Below, piece by piece: positions 1-11,394 of a DNA stretch of 64,000 nt (position 1 is its first letter; each line of letters begins with the position of its first letter). A program made the position numbers and the translations under genes. The notes under the pieces are model-generated. The model saw only the letters and a program-made list of their open reading frames with translations. It made no database searches and was not told the origin of the DNA. The stretch comes from Cyathus striatus. Taxonomy: Eukaryota; Basidiomycota; Agaricomycetes; Agaricales; Nidulariaceae. Location: contig JAOVFP010000018.1 in assembly GCA_025738555.1 (NCBI GenBank), forward strand, positions 1,984,001 through 2,048,000. Direction: 5' to 3'.

Positions 1-102
1 CGTCTCTCGTCTCGTTATATGTTCTTTTGTTTATTGTTATATAGGTGATTTGGTTTGGTTCTATGCGAAAGTCATTAACTTGTATACAAACCTTCCAGGT
101 AC
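1..102 (+). repeat. 3'-module fragment cut by the window edge
   Basis: This matches the conserved sequence downstream of the Gln/Pro/Ser-rich genes. The shared order is a TCTCGTCTCG-like stretch, TTCTTTTGTTT, TTGTTATATAG, then TTCTATG-AAAG. The same order is seen at about 5410-5475, 37800-37865, 42590-42655 and 50490-50555. It implies that another member of the duplicated block lies just left of the window. No coding content is visible. Confidence 0.6.
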
Positions 103-260
103 ATATCATATGTATACCGAACGATAGCAGCCCCCTAGCGCTGGTAACCTCCTGCGCTTCCCCTCCCAGCACCAACTGCACTTTTACATGAGTCTGCAGA
201 TACGTCCCCTTTAATCTTGGCCTTTGGACCGCATCCGCCCGTCGATTCCTTTCCAGGTGT
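103..260 (+). repeat. degenerate duplicate of the 36950-37150 segment
   Basis: The stretch around GTATACC, CCTAGCGCTGGTAAC, CAACTGCAC and GCAGATAC matches 36950-37050 at clearly above-chance identity over about 100 nt. The following CTTTAATC...CGTCGATTCCTTT matches 37096-37150, which is a degraded piece of the Gln/Pro/Ser-rich gene (the region encoding PEADTS). This is therefore a relic of the same duplicated block, now serving as the upstream region of the F-box gene. Confidence 0.55.
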
Positions 261-333
261 CTATGAGCGAACTAAAATTAGATGTGCCATAACTCTGTGG
301 ATGGTAATCTGATCACATCAACATATGTACAGC

Positions 334-343
334 ACTATATATA
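334..343 (+). promoter_or_regulatory. TATA-like element upstream of F-box gene 1
   Basis: A CTATATATAC stretch lies about 125 nt upstream of the ATG at 466. It is the only strong TATA-like motif in the upstream region. Its role as a core promoter is inferred from position only. Confidence 0.35.
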
Positions 344-465
344 CAGCATTCATCCGATACGCCTCTCACTCATAATCATCTCATCGATTGCTTTCAGGTG
401 AGTCTAGATACAACTCAGCTAACAAGATACTCATTTCATACGTTTAATTAAGCTCAGGCTCGCTC

Positions 466-2221
466 ATGGACTCTCCATTCCAACAATATCTCGGTACCAA
501 CTATGTGCCTACCGTCAATGAGGCAAAGGAAATTCAGGACTTAGTGGAGACCTCAGGCCAGAAACTTCATTGTATCGACACTGAAATTGACCAGCTGCAA
601 CGACAATTGGACGTGCTTCAGGCAAAACGGTCGGGAATACATGACTTTGCTGAACAGCATCGAGCTTTATTATCGCCTGCTCGGAAGCTTACTCAGGATA
701 TCGTCGAAGAGATATTCATAGCTTGCCTTCCAGAAGATCGAAATCCTTATATGAACGCTACAGAAGCCCCAATGGTATTAACACGGATCTGCAGTTCATG
801 GAGGAGAATTGCCCTTTCTACACCACGGATATGGTCAGCAATCCATATTGCGCTTCCTGATATTGTAAGAGGACAATACCCAGTACTAAACTATCTCTCA
901 ATGGAGGAAGAACTCGTGATCCAAGCATTAGATAGGCAGCAAGCTGCTGTAAAGGAATGGCTCGACAGGGCTGGAGCATGTCCATTGTCAATATCCATTT
1001 ATCCAATCTCTGACCCGAGTGCTCTTCTTGATAATAATACTGAAGCCGAAGCATATTATGATACTAAGCAGAAAATCCAGTTACTACATCAGCAATTTTT
1101 CCATGATACCATATTCCCTTACCATCAACATTGGTACAGCTTGTATATTTCCTTCTTCATGGATACTCTACAAGGAAGTTTACTTGAGATTGGTCTGAAG
1201 ACTGAAGATCTGAAAATGTTGAAGAAACTCCATATCACTAGTAAAGTACTTCATGGACCAGAACTCTGCCAAATTTTACAGCATCCCCACCAACTCTTCA
1301 GATATATATTCTGTCCCACTACATGCAGGCTGGAGACAGCTTACAGAACTGGACTTATATCTGGATCAGAACTTCATGGTCAACACAAATTTGGTTGTTT
1401 TTGCATCTGCCATTATTTGTCACTGCCAATTGTTAAAGACATTGAAGTTAGGAATATCCTTTCATGGACGCTATGATGATTCAGCCCCACAAAGTGAAGA
1501 AGATATCATCCTTCATCATCTGACAACATTGAGCCTTGCAGTACCCGCAACAATTGGTGTCCTGAGCTTTTCAAAGCACTTATATCTTCCTTCAATAAAG
1601 GAATTAAATATTCAACTCGATAGGGGTTATCATGATAATGTCTTTGAAATTTCTAAAGAAATCATAAAGTCACTGCTACATATCCATGAAGGTTGTCATT
1701 CTTTGGCACTGCATACACTGGATTGGCTGAAGTCCACTGACAATCTGGTGCAGGTACTTAAATCCATGCCATATCTTAAATACCTAAAGGTCCTGTCAAA
1801 CAATATTAGCAACCACCGATGGAGGCCAACCCATACACACCACAAGTATATTATCAATGATGATTTACTGCATGCACTCACACCACTGGGGAAAGAGTAT
1901 TCCGACATTATTTGCCCTCAGTTAGAGGGACTTGAATGCGATAATGGTATATTGACAGGCATCACAGAGTCCACCCTAAAAGACTTTGTGAAGGCTCGCA
2001 AAGGGGACCAGCGAATCGCCTCTCTTCGTCGGTTATCATTATTCATCAACGACTTTAAGAGTAAAGAGGATCCTAAAGACGAAAAACTGTCGCTGGGAAC
2101 AGATTCCGCTGTTTTCTTCAGAAAGCCTGTCAGACGCGCTTTTGAATCTGATTTGGGGGGCGTTGTAACACATCGGTTCGATGTAAATCCTCTCCCTATT
2201 GAAGTTTACACTGAAATATAA
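466..2221 (+). CDS. F-box / leucine-rich-repeat-like protein, two exons
   Basis: This is probably an SCF ubiquitin-ligase substrate adaptor of the large basidiomycete F-box family. The best model is exon 1 at 466-1240, a 61-nt intron at 1241-1301 (GTAAAG...CTCTTCAG) and exon 2 at 1302-2221. The spliced length is 1695 nt, an exact multiple of three (564 aa), and the join restores a continuous LRR-like reading. The protein has an N-terminal coiled coil (about residues 25-60, heptad-like Ile/Leu/Gln) and an F-box-like segment (about 66-110). The F-box segment has the family pattern of LSP..L...IVEEIF..CLPEDRNP followed by CSSWR.IALSTPRIW. The C-terminal half has Leu-rich repeat-like strands (LTELDLYL, LKTLKLGI, LPSIKELNI). 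The start at 466 is the first ATG of the open frame. The alternative is a frameshifted gene without the intron. Substrate unknown. Confidence 0.75.
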
Positions 2222-2690
2222 ATTTGTCACGGTTTTACTTATCCACATTGTATGAAATCAGGTTTTGTAAGAAATACATTATTCTGAACCATGTGACTCA
2301 GTATGGTTTTGAGGCGAATTCGAGGATAATAGAATTGGTTGATACAGTCCCGTGTCTTACAAAAGCTCATCATACTGATAAGTGCAAGTAATTCGCGGCT
2401 CAATGTCCATATCGATCACAACATCATCATGAGTAGCCTTCTCTATGCCATGCCTAATAAAAACAATCAATATGTTAACCACAAATAAAAAGATCGCAAA
2501 ACCCACTTCATCTCAAGATGCTTTTTATAAGACGAAAAGAATATTTCTCCGCACAATGCACGCATACTAAATGGTAGGCGGGTTGCCCCAACTTCTATCG
2601 TACCGACGCGGAAGGAATTTAACATCTTTCAGCACGTCGTTATCATCAATCAAAGTAAATGCAAGCGACAAATCATCGAGGTGATGCTCA
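2222..2690. other. intergenic region between convergent F-box genes
   Basis: This is AT-rich sequence between the + strand F-box gene ending at 2221 and the - strand F-box gene ending near 2700. It probably holds both 3' ends. AATAAA-like stretches are present around 2456-2490, but none can be assigned. Nothing else is recognisable. Confidence 0.5.
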
Positions 2691-2699
2691 GACAAAGAA

Positions 2700-4014
2700 T
2701 GATCAATCTACAAAGCGATTAAACACTGATTAGCAAAAAAATGATCAAGATAGAGATACCGCTTCCCTCCACTGCATACAACACCGCGAATCATCTGTAG
2801 TACACAAATTACACTGAAAAACCGGATCCCCATATCTTCACACGTAGTAGATTTAGGATCAAGCTCGCAAAGTGACACAATCTTCTCTGCAATCTGATGG
2901 TCCCTGTGTGCTAAACAAAACCTGACCTTCAGAATTCCACCTCGCCTCGCCCAAATCCGTATAAAGCTCGTCATCGTATCGCATCGGCGCAGATATCTTG
3001 CTTGGATATAACCTGTGTGTGTGTGCCAAAACTCCTTGTGCATTAATGAATGAGTACCTGTGGATAGGACACGTAGCAGCATGCTGGAGATCGGAAGCTG
3101 TATGATTTCTCGCAGTGGAAGACGGCCGTGGCCAATTTCAATGGTGAGAAATCGGGATTCTCGTCGACGGGTGCGCCCATGATGCGTAACAACTCGTGGT
3201 CCTTTTGCTCGCGCCACTGGCTGACTAACTCTGGAAGACCATCCAAGACATCATTGAAGTCATCTATAGTAACTTCCTAGTCAAATGGAATTTCCTCAAT
3301 AATGTTCCTGAATGGCTCGAAGTCATTTAAGTCGGCTTCTGGAGGTACGATAGAGTTCGAAGGAAGGGTTAGCGTATTCCCTCCTTAGGATGCGAGCCTT
3401 ATCGTTAACATATCTAGTTGATAACAAAGTTATGGCTGTGAGCATAGGATACAGCAAATGAAGCAACGACCTAACTCTTTGTCTATGCGTAGGATGTAAA
3501 GTCGTGTTTGTGAAATCCATTCTATAGTATTTCCAGTTGAAGAACCACAACTCTGCGTAAAGCGTGAGGAATGGAAATATAAAAGAGATGACGGGTACGT
3601 GACAACATCTCTCGAACAAGAGACTGGGGTAAGCTGGCCCTGCCATGTCATCGGGATATGGTGGTAGGTCTTCATATACATCAAATACCCGGTTCCATAA
3701 TAACGCAGTTGCGGATCTACTAAATACCATAACTCGAAATGCCTTTGTCGTCGTACCAGCGTGAAGTAAGTCGATAAGCTCAAGATTTCCAAGAATCTGA
3801 TCAATGACACATGTAAGTCAAGTAGATAAGAGGATAAATGTGATGACATGTTATATACCTCTAACAAGATATTAAGTGGCATCTCTGTCAACTTTTTCAA
3901 CAACCCGCATTTCCCTCGAACCGTTGGTAGCTTCTTAGAGACTTCATCTGCGTCGCTGTCCGATGTTATTGCAGATGCAGCATCTTGCTTTATTCGACAG
4001 GATCTTCTAATCAT
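2700..4014 (-). pseudogene. F-box gene 2, probably decayed
   Basis: This is a member of a different basidiomycete F-box family from gene 1. Exon 1 (4014-3859) encodes a basic/acidic head and the F-box start LTEMPLNILLE. A 62-nt intron (3858-3797, GTATAT...ATCAG) leads to exon 2 (3796-3599) with ILGNLELIDLLHAGTTTKAFR, LLWNRVFD and LPPYPDDMAGPAYPSLLFE, all strong family motifs. A 46-nt intron (3598-3553) leads to a CxxCG...IEW...TRLY exon. Further down, LPELVSQWREQKDHELLRIM (about 3250-3190) and IVSLCELDPKSTT (about 2890-2840) fit the family C-terminus. These pieces lie in different frames, with an in-frame TAG at 3279-3277. The gene is either multi-exon with unresolved introns or, more likely, a pseudogene. 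Exon 1 lacks about 25 residues present in the copy at 41266. It is divergent from the gene at 4340. Confidence 0.6.
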
Positions 4015-4339
4015 GTGATGGTGGGATAATGTTCGAACGGAACATGTTCAGCTGCAAGCCGGTTCCGGATCCGAGCCGGACATCTCTCCTACACTCCTCT
4101 CCCTTTCACAGCAGCGATTGCATGGGCCCGCAGGCGGTCTTCGCTCGTCCACATTATGTGCTCGTTCCCCTACCATTACAGCATACTAACAATAACCAGT
4201 ATTCCCAGCAAAGGCAGGAACATACTCCGCCCCCCTGCAACGCACAGGAATATCCTTCGCACCAAACATAGAGGTCGCGCAGTTGTTGGAGGGTAAGAAG
4301 GGGGATGAGCTTGTTCAGGCTGTTTTGGATTTTGATCAG
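4015..4339 (+). promoter_or_regulatory. divergent promoter region with conserved upstream ORF
   Basis: This 325-nt region lies between the divergent F-box gene and the orphan gene and is duplicated at 41267-41573. It contains a small ORF (ATG 4122, TAG 4269-4271) whose 49-residue product is nearly identical in the second copy (ATG 41403, TAG 41550-41552), with only a few substitutions. It also contains an exact TACTAAC followed by AATAACCAG (4184-4199), a textbook branch-site/acceptor pair. The second copy has a matching GTATGT donor at 41435, which in this copy reads TTATGT. The region may be a uORF, or a 5' exon/intron whose splice I could not make in-frame. Confidence 0.45.
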
Positions 4340-5221
4340 ATGAGGGATGGTCCTAGGGGTGGGATTAGGAGGCCTTCCAGTGTGCCGCTTCCTGGAGATT
4401 ATGGTTTTGGTGGAGGGATTGCGTTCCCTTCGGTGCCGTTTCTGCAGCAGACGCAGCAGCAGTTCCTCAGGCGCCCTTCTAGCGCGTTCGATTCTTTCGC
4501 ATACAACCCGTACACTTTCGGGTTTAGAAGACCAAGCGACCAGCGCCGAGGAAGCGCTGGGAACCTCCCTCTTTTCCCTACCCCCTTCCACCCCACGCAT
4601 CAAACTGGAATGCCCCTCCAGATGGACTCGGATCCCCTCCCAGAAGCCGACACCTCTTTGTTCGACCCCGGATTCCTATCCGGCTTCGGCTCCTCATCCT
4701 CATCCTACTCGCAAGCATACGAAGCTCCCCCACCATACTCGCTCAACCCCTTCGGAACAATGAACGACCCCGTCGCTCCGCTCTCTCAATCCATCTCGCC
4801 TCTCCATTCCGCACAAGACATGGAAGTGTATTCTCCCGAATATACGACGGGAGAGTCGTATGCTAGTACACCAGCTACGCTGGTCGATCCTGAGAGCCCT
4901 TGGCCTGCGACTGGGAGGATGGTGGGTGGAGAAAGCGCAGGGAGTACGGCGTACTCCGGTTCTCCTGAACCGCTCGAGTCTCTACCCCAGCAACAACACG
5001 TTCTCGCTCCGGTTCCGGTTACACCCACCCCCGTGATGTTCGACTCGACCTGGTCGTACGAGCACCCGCAGCAACAGCAGGTCGACAATGATATCTACGC
5101 ACAGCAGGGGTATATGGGTTACGAAGCGGAGTCTTATGGCGGACAAGAGGCCAGCCAGGCTTTTGAAAGTCTGTGGTGTGCGCCTGCTGTGGGATTTGAG
5201 TATCAGGATGTTCATGCGTAG
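4340..5221 (+). CDS. Gln/Pro/Ser-rich orphan protein, copy A
   Basis: The product is 293 residues from the ATG at 4340. The frame is open further upstream to about 4283 without an ATG. I do not recognise the protein. It is low-complexity and polar, with no transmembrane segment or signal peptide. Landmarks in order are RRPSSVPLPGDYGFGGG, FLRRPSSAFDS, a second RRPSDQRRGSAGNLP, PLPEADTSLFDPGFLSGFGS, YEAPPPYS, EVYSPEY, ASTPATLVDPESPWP, GSPEPLESLPQQQ, PVTPTPVMFDSTW, and a C-terminal WCAPAVGFEYQDVHA shared by all copies. Repeated RRPSS/RRPSD motifs are possible phosphosites. Copy B (41574) differs mainly by substitutions and frame-preserving indels, which argues for real coding constraint. A transactivation domain or intrinsically disordered regulator is conceivable but unproven. 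Confidence 0.6.
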   Translation: MRDGPRGGIRRPSSVPLPGDYGFGGGIAFPSVPFLQQTQQQFLRRPSSAFDSFAYNPYTFGFRRPSDQRRGSAGNLPLFPTPFHPTHQTGMPLQMDSDPLPEADTSLFDPGFLSGFGSSSSSYSQAYEAPPPYSLNPFGTMNDPVAPLSQSISPLHSAQDMEVYSPEYTTGESYASTPATLVDPESPWPATGRMVGGESAGSTAYSGSPEPLESLPQQQHVLAPVPVTPTPVMFDSTWSYEHPQQQQVDNDIYAQQGYMGYEAESYGGQEASQAFESLWCAPAVGFEYQDVHA

Positions 5222-5640
5222 GTTCTATTATTCGTTTTTCGTTACGTTTTTTGTTTTGCTTTTCCGTTCCGTTATGTTTCGTTACGTTCTCGACCCCATC
5301 TCCACGACTACGAATACCCACTCATTAATCGCGTTCTCTTTTCATATATCATATCCCACTGTAGCTTTAGCCTTCCGTCTCGTGCCTGGTATTGTCGTTT
5401 TAAATGTGTAGCCATACTCTCGTTCTGTTCTTTTGTTTCTTGTTATATAGTTTTGTCTTTGTTCTACATGAAAAGTTTAGATATGTTTTGCGTTTTGGTT
5501 AGATACTGAATGTGCACTGTAGCTCTATTTAATAGTCTTTTGTGAATGTATTTTTTTTTGGATTGATACGAGTTGTACTGTGCTGGACTTGAACTTGCTG
5601 TCTATGCTGAGGTATTAATAACGCTGTTTATGTTAGGTAT
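5222..5640 (+). repeat. conserved 3' module of the orphan-gene block (copy 1)
   Basis: This AT-rich noncoding sequence starts right after the stop codon and recurs at 37602, 42408, 46298, 50280 and 52441 (partial at 1 and 38510). Landmarks are ACCCACTCATTAATCGCGTT (5317-5336), TTTTAAATGTGTAGCCATA, TGTTATATAG, and TAGATACTGAATGTGCACTG ahead of a T-run. It probably includes the gene's 3' UTR. Copies without any adjacent coding sequence (50280, 52441) show that it is amplified in its own right. Confidence 0.7.
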
Positions 5641-6430
5641 CGTCAAGGCGCGATGACTTAACGGTAGTATCTAGTCGTTGGTTGCCATTATTTCGTGATT
5701 AGCCCCTTTATCTTTTTTTGGGGCTTTCTACGTATTTTTTATCCACGTATGAATTACGCTGTCTGTCAAGGCGCGATGGATTAATGGTACTTATGTACCC
5801 GGACCGTCGCTATTGACGATTGTCGCCACTGCTCTTTGCGTTTATTTTTATTTTTATTCTTTTTTCTTGTGCGTTCTAAGTAAGGTCGATGCATCAATCA
5901 CGCTATTTACGTTGACTACTGTGAAGGCGCGATGACTTAGCGGTATGTATGTACTTAGCCCGTACCGAGTTGTTGGTTGCCATCGCGATCGTCATTAGTG
6001 TAATGCTCTTTTTCTTGTATGTTCTAAGTATCTTTTACCAAAGTAGTACTGTAATCACGCTGCACGTTAAGCACAGTCAAGGCGCGTTGACTTTGTGGTA
6101 TATATTCATTTATTCCGTACCTGGTCATTGGTTGCCACTACTGGATTTTGGAATCATTTATAATGTTTATTTCTTTTTTTCTTATTGTACTGTCTAAGTA
6201 TCTTCTGTGGACGTACTAGTAAGCTACGCACAGTCAAGGCAGAATGACTTAATGGTACCTATGTACTTAGCCAGTACCCAGTTGTTGGTTGCCATCACTC
6301 GATATGCATTGTGTTTATTTCTTTTCTTTTCTTATGCGCTCTAACTATCTTTTGTCAACATAGTACAGTAATCACGCTGTTACGTTAAGCAAGTCTGCCT
6401 TGACGGTGCTTGTATTCCAAGATCCACCCG
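5641..6430 (+). repeat. ~155-bp tandem repeat array, block 1
   Basis: Unit cores (CAAGGCGCGATGACTTAACG-like) begin near 5644, 5767, 5923, 6078 and 6233, giving spacings of 123, 156, 155 and 155. Each core runs into a GGTAC...GTACC hairpin and then GTTGGTTGCCAT. A T-rich tract (TTTTTCTTTTTTCTT type) follows, then a spacer with GTACCACTGGATCACGCTG-like sequence. A degenerate sixth unit ends the array near 6420, just before the transposon stack. The open frame at 5949-6197 is repeat sequence, not a gene. Confidence 0.75.
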
Positions 6431-6502
6431 GATCATCTATGCCTCCCCTCTTTCGTAATATACTGAATGCCGGGGTGGGACGAAATGCGACACATTACAC
6501 AT

Positions 6503-7793
6503 TAGGATTTACACATACACATAATTTTATACACATACACATTGCGATCGCTCGCATTGATTTGTAATGGGATAAATACTAAGATAGCAATAGTAATAAA
6601 TACAATATGAGAATTGTGAGAGATAGCAGTCAATAATTATGTAATGGATAAACGTAGGGAAGAAATTTTCAAGATATTTTCGAACCGAGTTTCCTTTCAT
6701 TATGCATTATTGCTCATTGATGGTCCTATCCCTAGCAGTGATCCTTCCCCTGCTACATTGGCTTTTCCTCCTTCTCCATCCTTCACTCTCGGTACTCAAT
6801 GACACCTCGTCAGGATTTGCTACAGTGCTACTGCAGGCTCCAACCATGCTCCGTTGTACTTGACAGAGAGCTTCCAGGAATTCGAGTTGTCATTACGTGC
6901 GTTTAACGTTTAATCATGTTTTTTCGTTGAGTTTGCTGACTTTTCTCTTATATAGTCGTAACTCTCTGACTATGAATGGCGCATCATCTGTCTATGTTCA
7001 TGATGATACCTCACTTGAACAATTTACGGAGGGGTAGAGGTTGAGTAGCTTAAGGGTGCTAGGGATCCTGGGTGGGCACAGTACATCCCTACACTTTATA
7101 CACCTCCCTACAATATTTCTAACGCGATTTTTCCAACTCCCCAGGACCCCAATGTCCCATTGCTACACTGCTACGTTCACTACCAGTACTAAAGCTCTCC
7201 ATGGTACTATTCACAGTTGTCATCATAGCCTAGGAAGTACCCAGCACACTCTTCAAGCTCGAAGGCACCCCCTCCTCTCTCATGCAACCTACTCGTGCCC
7301 CACAACACATTTAAGCCCTCTCATGTCCCACATCTACATGCGAATGTTCTCTCCTTCGACCACCTTTGTGCGTAGTGTAGCCATCTCTGGGACAGACTTC
7401 AATGTTCGCGCGGAGTATAAAATGCAAGGAAATGACTTGACGTTTTTGAGAGGGGGAGAATATGTTTCGAAGGTATCATACAAGTATGATTCGGTCTCGT
7501 GTAAGGAGGGGAGGAGAGGGATCTAGGGTATAGGCTAATTCTGGGGGGAAGTGGGGTGCTAGCTGCTAGAGCGGTGTACTTTGATTGTAAAAATTAAATA
7601 AATAAATACAATTTATTATTAGCTATTACAACAATGCAAATACATTATATGTAGTTAACAGTCTGAAATTTTTTCAAAAATACACCATATGCATAAAACA
7701 AGGATGTGTATATAGGCTCAACAAAACCTGCCTCACGAGATCACGTGGTTATTACCATATGTAGACATATGGAAACCGACGTCGAAATGTGAG
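6503..7793. other. left remnant of the outer element
   Basis: This is AT-rich then mixed sequence with no supported gene. An open frame at 7041-7526 (+) begins with TTG, has no recognisable domain and shows no homology to anything else in the window. The stretch ends at the 8-bp target AATGTGAG (7786-7793), where the KDZ element inserted. Confidence 0.5.
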
Positions 7794-8010
7794 CACCTGC
7801 TAATCCTGCATATCCCCTCTAATTAGAGGTGAGTGTAGGGTCGACGCTCCCCTCTAATTAGAGGGGATTTGGGGTTCTCTAATAGGATGCTTAAAGCACT
7901 GTTAAAGATGACTCTGAGGGAGATTTTTGAGGGAGATCGATGGCGAGATAAGGCCCATCCAATGGCAACCGCAGGGATCATGGCCAGTGCCATCACCTCC
8001 CGCACATCAC
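7794..8010. repeat. left terminal inverted repeat of the KDZ element
   Basis: It pairs with 28800-28999 on the other strand. It contains two copies of the palindrome CCCCTCTAATTAGAGGGG (first truncated, 7814-7829; second 7849-7866). The first starts exactly 20 nt from the tip, mirroring the right end. Beyond the palindromes, GGTTCTCTAATAGGATGC and GATAAGGC.CATCCAATGG also match the right end. Confidence 0.8.
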
Positions 8011-8149
8011 ATCATCTCACAGCCCCTCTCATTGTTGCTCCCTGTCTCCAACCCCCCTGCTCGTTGTCAGATTCTGCCCACTGCCTATTCCCCCACCTCT
8101 TCCCCCCCAATTGTTATTTAGTTTATGTAATCTGATAGAAATGATATGT

Positions 8150-11100
8150 AATGATCTTATTGAGATCTCAGTACCTCGGCACATCAACACCAACTGGCAA
8201 CCTCCATCGTTGCCATCGTCACTTACCCCCCCCTCATCGTCGTGATGGCCTGCTCCCTGCTCATCGCTCTCCTGCCTCCTGCCCTCTCTCACTCCTCTTT
8301 CTCCCTGCCCTTCGGCTGTCGGCTGCCCACTGCACTTAGGTCTGCTTAGGTAAGTTCTGAAAATTTTATTTGTTGTGTACAGCTGCCTCAGCCAAACAAT
8401 GCAGTGATGCCACTGGCCATTCCCCTGTCATGTTCCGTTCTATTCCACTAGGGACAAGAACCTCAGAGTAGATAGTCTAATAGCAGAGTAACTTGTACAA
8501 TGTTAGTAGGGTGTGTGGAGATAATGAACAAGTACAGGAGTAGTGGAACATTGGCTTCAACTTGTGTGTTGCGCCCCTTGGACTTCCAGTTCTGTATTTA
8601 GAACAAAGCAGAGTAAGTGGCAAAATAGTAGAGTTGGCTCAAGGCCCAAGTGGGAGAAGGGTGTAAATGTAGTTGATTTGAAACTGAAGTCTATCTACAT
8701 TACAGGAGTAGTTTATATAGTAAACTACTTTGTCTGAATGCATACAGAGTAATGCCCATGGGTATGTGGCATCCTAGGGTTAAGTAAACTCCATGAAATG
8801 TAGAACATGGTAAACTAGTAGTATGCCTCTAGATTATAGTCATAGGAGAAATGGCCGCAGCTGGAGAATGAGGTAGTAATATTAAAGGGAAGGAACAAGT
8901 AAACAGTTACAAGTAAACATTAGTAAGGAAGAGTTCGATATATAACAAGTATACATAGTCCAGAGGAAACATACTAAAAGCGGAGTAAACCTGGAGTTGA
9001 CTCCAATGGTACAGGGATTGTCTAACTGTCTTCATTGCTAGTATCCTTCTCATCATCGTCAGCTACGACGCTGCCTCTCGCCCCCTGCCTCTCGCTCCCT
9101 TCTCTCATCGTCAGCTATCACGCCGGATCCCCTCCTCCTCACTTCTTTCTCATCATTGTCGACTACGATGCTGTCCCTCCGCCTTGACTCACTGTACCAT
9201 CAATGCCACCCCCTCAAGTCTTTGAGATAGGATTATGTGTTGTGTGTAAGTCAAATATTGCACTCCTGGTGGCCTTGCTGACCCTCCTCTTTGTTCGCTA
9301 TGTAGTAGACACATGTCGCGCTGTTCTCACCAGATAGCCATCACCACCATGTCCTTTCTCCCCTCCTCCCACCTCCCCAGTTCAATTTGCAGGTGCTGCC
9401 TTCTCGCTAGGCCTAATGTGAGGCCCTACCCCATCCAGTACGGGACCATCATCACCATATCCTCACTGGTGACAGTGCGAGGCCAGTCAGAGGCCGTCAC
9501 TGCCATGCCCCCTCATCCCCCCCTCCCACCTGCTTCCAGTATGAAGCCAGTGTGAGATGGTCTCATCCACACCCTCTCCTCTCTCGTCTAGGTTGGCATG
9601 GTGTGCCACCTCCCTTCCATGCCATCCCCTCCTGTCTCATTGTTGTTGGCATGGTGTGCCGTTGCACTCTCCACGCCATCCCCCTTGTCATCATTGGCAC
9701 AATGCCACCTCCCTTATATGCCATCCCCTTCCCCTCTCATCTTTATTGGCATGGTGTGCCATCATGCTCTGTGTGCCATCCCCATCCTGTCTTGTCATCA
9801 TTGGCACAACACACTGTCTCCCTTCTATGCCATCTCTCCAATCTCTTGTCATCATCGGCATGTCCCCCCTCTGTCATCCTCATCTTCAGCCAAACAATGC
9901 AGTGATGTCACTGGCCATTCCCCCTGGTGCCTCCATCAATGTGTCCTTCTCATTGTCGTCAGATATGACACTGCACCCTCTCCTCCTCGCTTCATTCTCA
10001 TCGTTGTCATCATTGGGATGACACACATGACACGGTCTGCCATCACCTGTTCTCATTGTCATTGGTAGGACATGCACTGTCTCCCTCACCACATCATCCC
10101 CTCCTCTCTCATCTAGGATGACATGGTATGCTACAATGCTGCCCGCTTCGGCCCCCTCTCATCATTATCATCAGCTATGATGCTGCCTGCCTTAGCCCCT
10201 TCTCATTGTCATCAGTCACCATGCTACCTCCCCTCCATCCCATCTCTCACTCCTCTTGCCCGCTCTAGGCCGCCCTCCCTTTGGCTAGTTGTCAATCTGA
10301 TATGATTAGGTAAGATAAGAAAAAATTCTTTGTTGTGTACACACTGCCTTACCAAACATTGTAGTGATATGCTGTTGCACTTGCAGGTGCTCCCTGCTTA
10401 TTGATGCCATTGTTCTTGTTGTTGTCAGCTACTTTCCGCCTCCTCTCCCCCCACGCTCATGGCCTGTAGCCCCTGAACATGATATACCATCAAAGCTGCT
10501 CCCTCAAGACCACAAGACCACCCCAGAGACTGCCTTGGAGATAGAATAAAAAGGCAAAGACCATGTGCATTTGTAAGTGCAAATGTCATACTCCTAGTCT
10601 GCGTTGCTAACTGTCCTCCTTATTGGCTATGCAGAAACCCACGTTGCACTGAGCTCCTTGCCAGTTGGCCATCACTGCCATTTCTTTCCTCCCCTTCTTC
10701 CACTTCCTCCTCTCCTTGCTGATTACAGTGTGAGGCCTTACCACCTCCTTGCTGCCTTACTGTGTCGCCCTCCTCCCCCTCTCTGGATACAGTGTGGAGG
10801 TGTCACCTATCGTCCTTCCATTTCCTCGTGGCTGGTTAGCCATCATCTGGTATCCTCCCCTCTTGCCACCTCCCCCTGGCTGGTTGGAGTGTGGTGCAAG
10901 GCATTTTGCTTCCTCGTTGCCATCTGCCACCAAGTGTAAGGCTGTCGCCTTTCCCACTTCCTCCTGGCTGGTTAGTGGTCACCACTGTCATGCTATGTCA
11001 TCTTACCTCTTCCTCCTCCCTGGATACAGTGCAAAGCCGTCACTGCCATGCCCTGCCCTCCTTCCACCTCCTTGCTGATTCGCCGTCGCCACCCTGTCCT

Positions 11101-11150
11101 CCCCTCTTCCAGTGCAGGGATACAATCCCATGCATAGAGGACTGCCAGTT
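8150..11150. repeat. left subterminal pyrimidine-rich array of the KDZ element
   Basis: Degenerate tandem units on the + strand are strongly C/T-rich. One unit (TTGGCATGGTGTGCC...ATGCCATCCCC, about 65-70 nt) repeats from about 9595 to 9865. Another (CTCATCGTCAGCTACGATGCTGCC-like) recurs near 9050, 9105, 9150, 9950, 10160 and 10200. A third (CTGGATACAGTGTGAGGC-like) recurs from 10720 to 11040. Related sequence in inverted orientation fills 24930-27470. Open frames here are by-products of the repeats. From 8340 to 9040 the sequence is less repetitive and no gene is seen. Confidence 0.65.
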
Positions 11151-11394
11151 TCCTGTTCAGCATGCCTCAACCACCATCCCTGCCGAATAACATAGAGTTT
11201 GTGGGAGCAGCAAGGACAAGAGGTACCACATCAGTGGCAGGTACATATTGTAGTCCTATCATTAGTTTTATCTGTACATCCATCACCTGTATGAAACTGT
11301 GCATGCAAATGAATACAATGTCTGTGAATGAGACCTACGTCAAGAATTGAGAACATCACAACATATATTATGTACTAGAGATAATTGGCAGGGA

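Noticed and set aside
7041..7526. 161-codon open frame in the outer element
   Set aside because: Starts with TTG, has no domain or codon-usage support and shows no second copy in the window.
9313..11350. Several open frames with Ser/Pro/His-rich products
   Set aside because: They lie wholly in the pyrimidine-rich subterminal array, in all three frames at once, with no domain or splice support.
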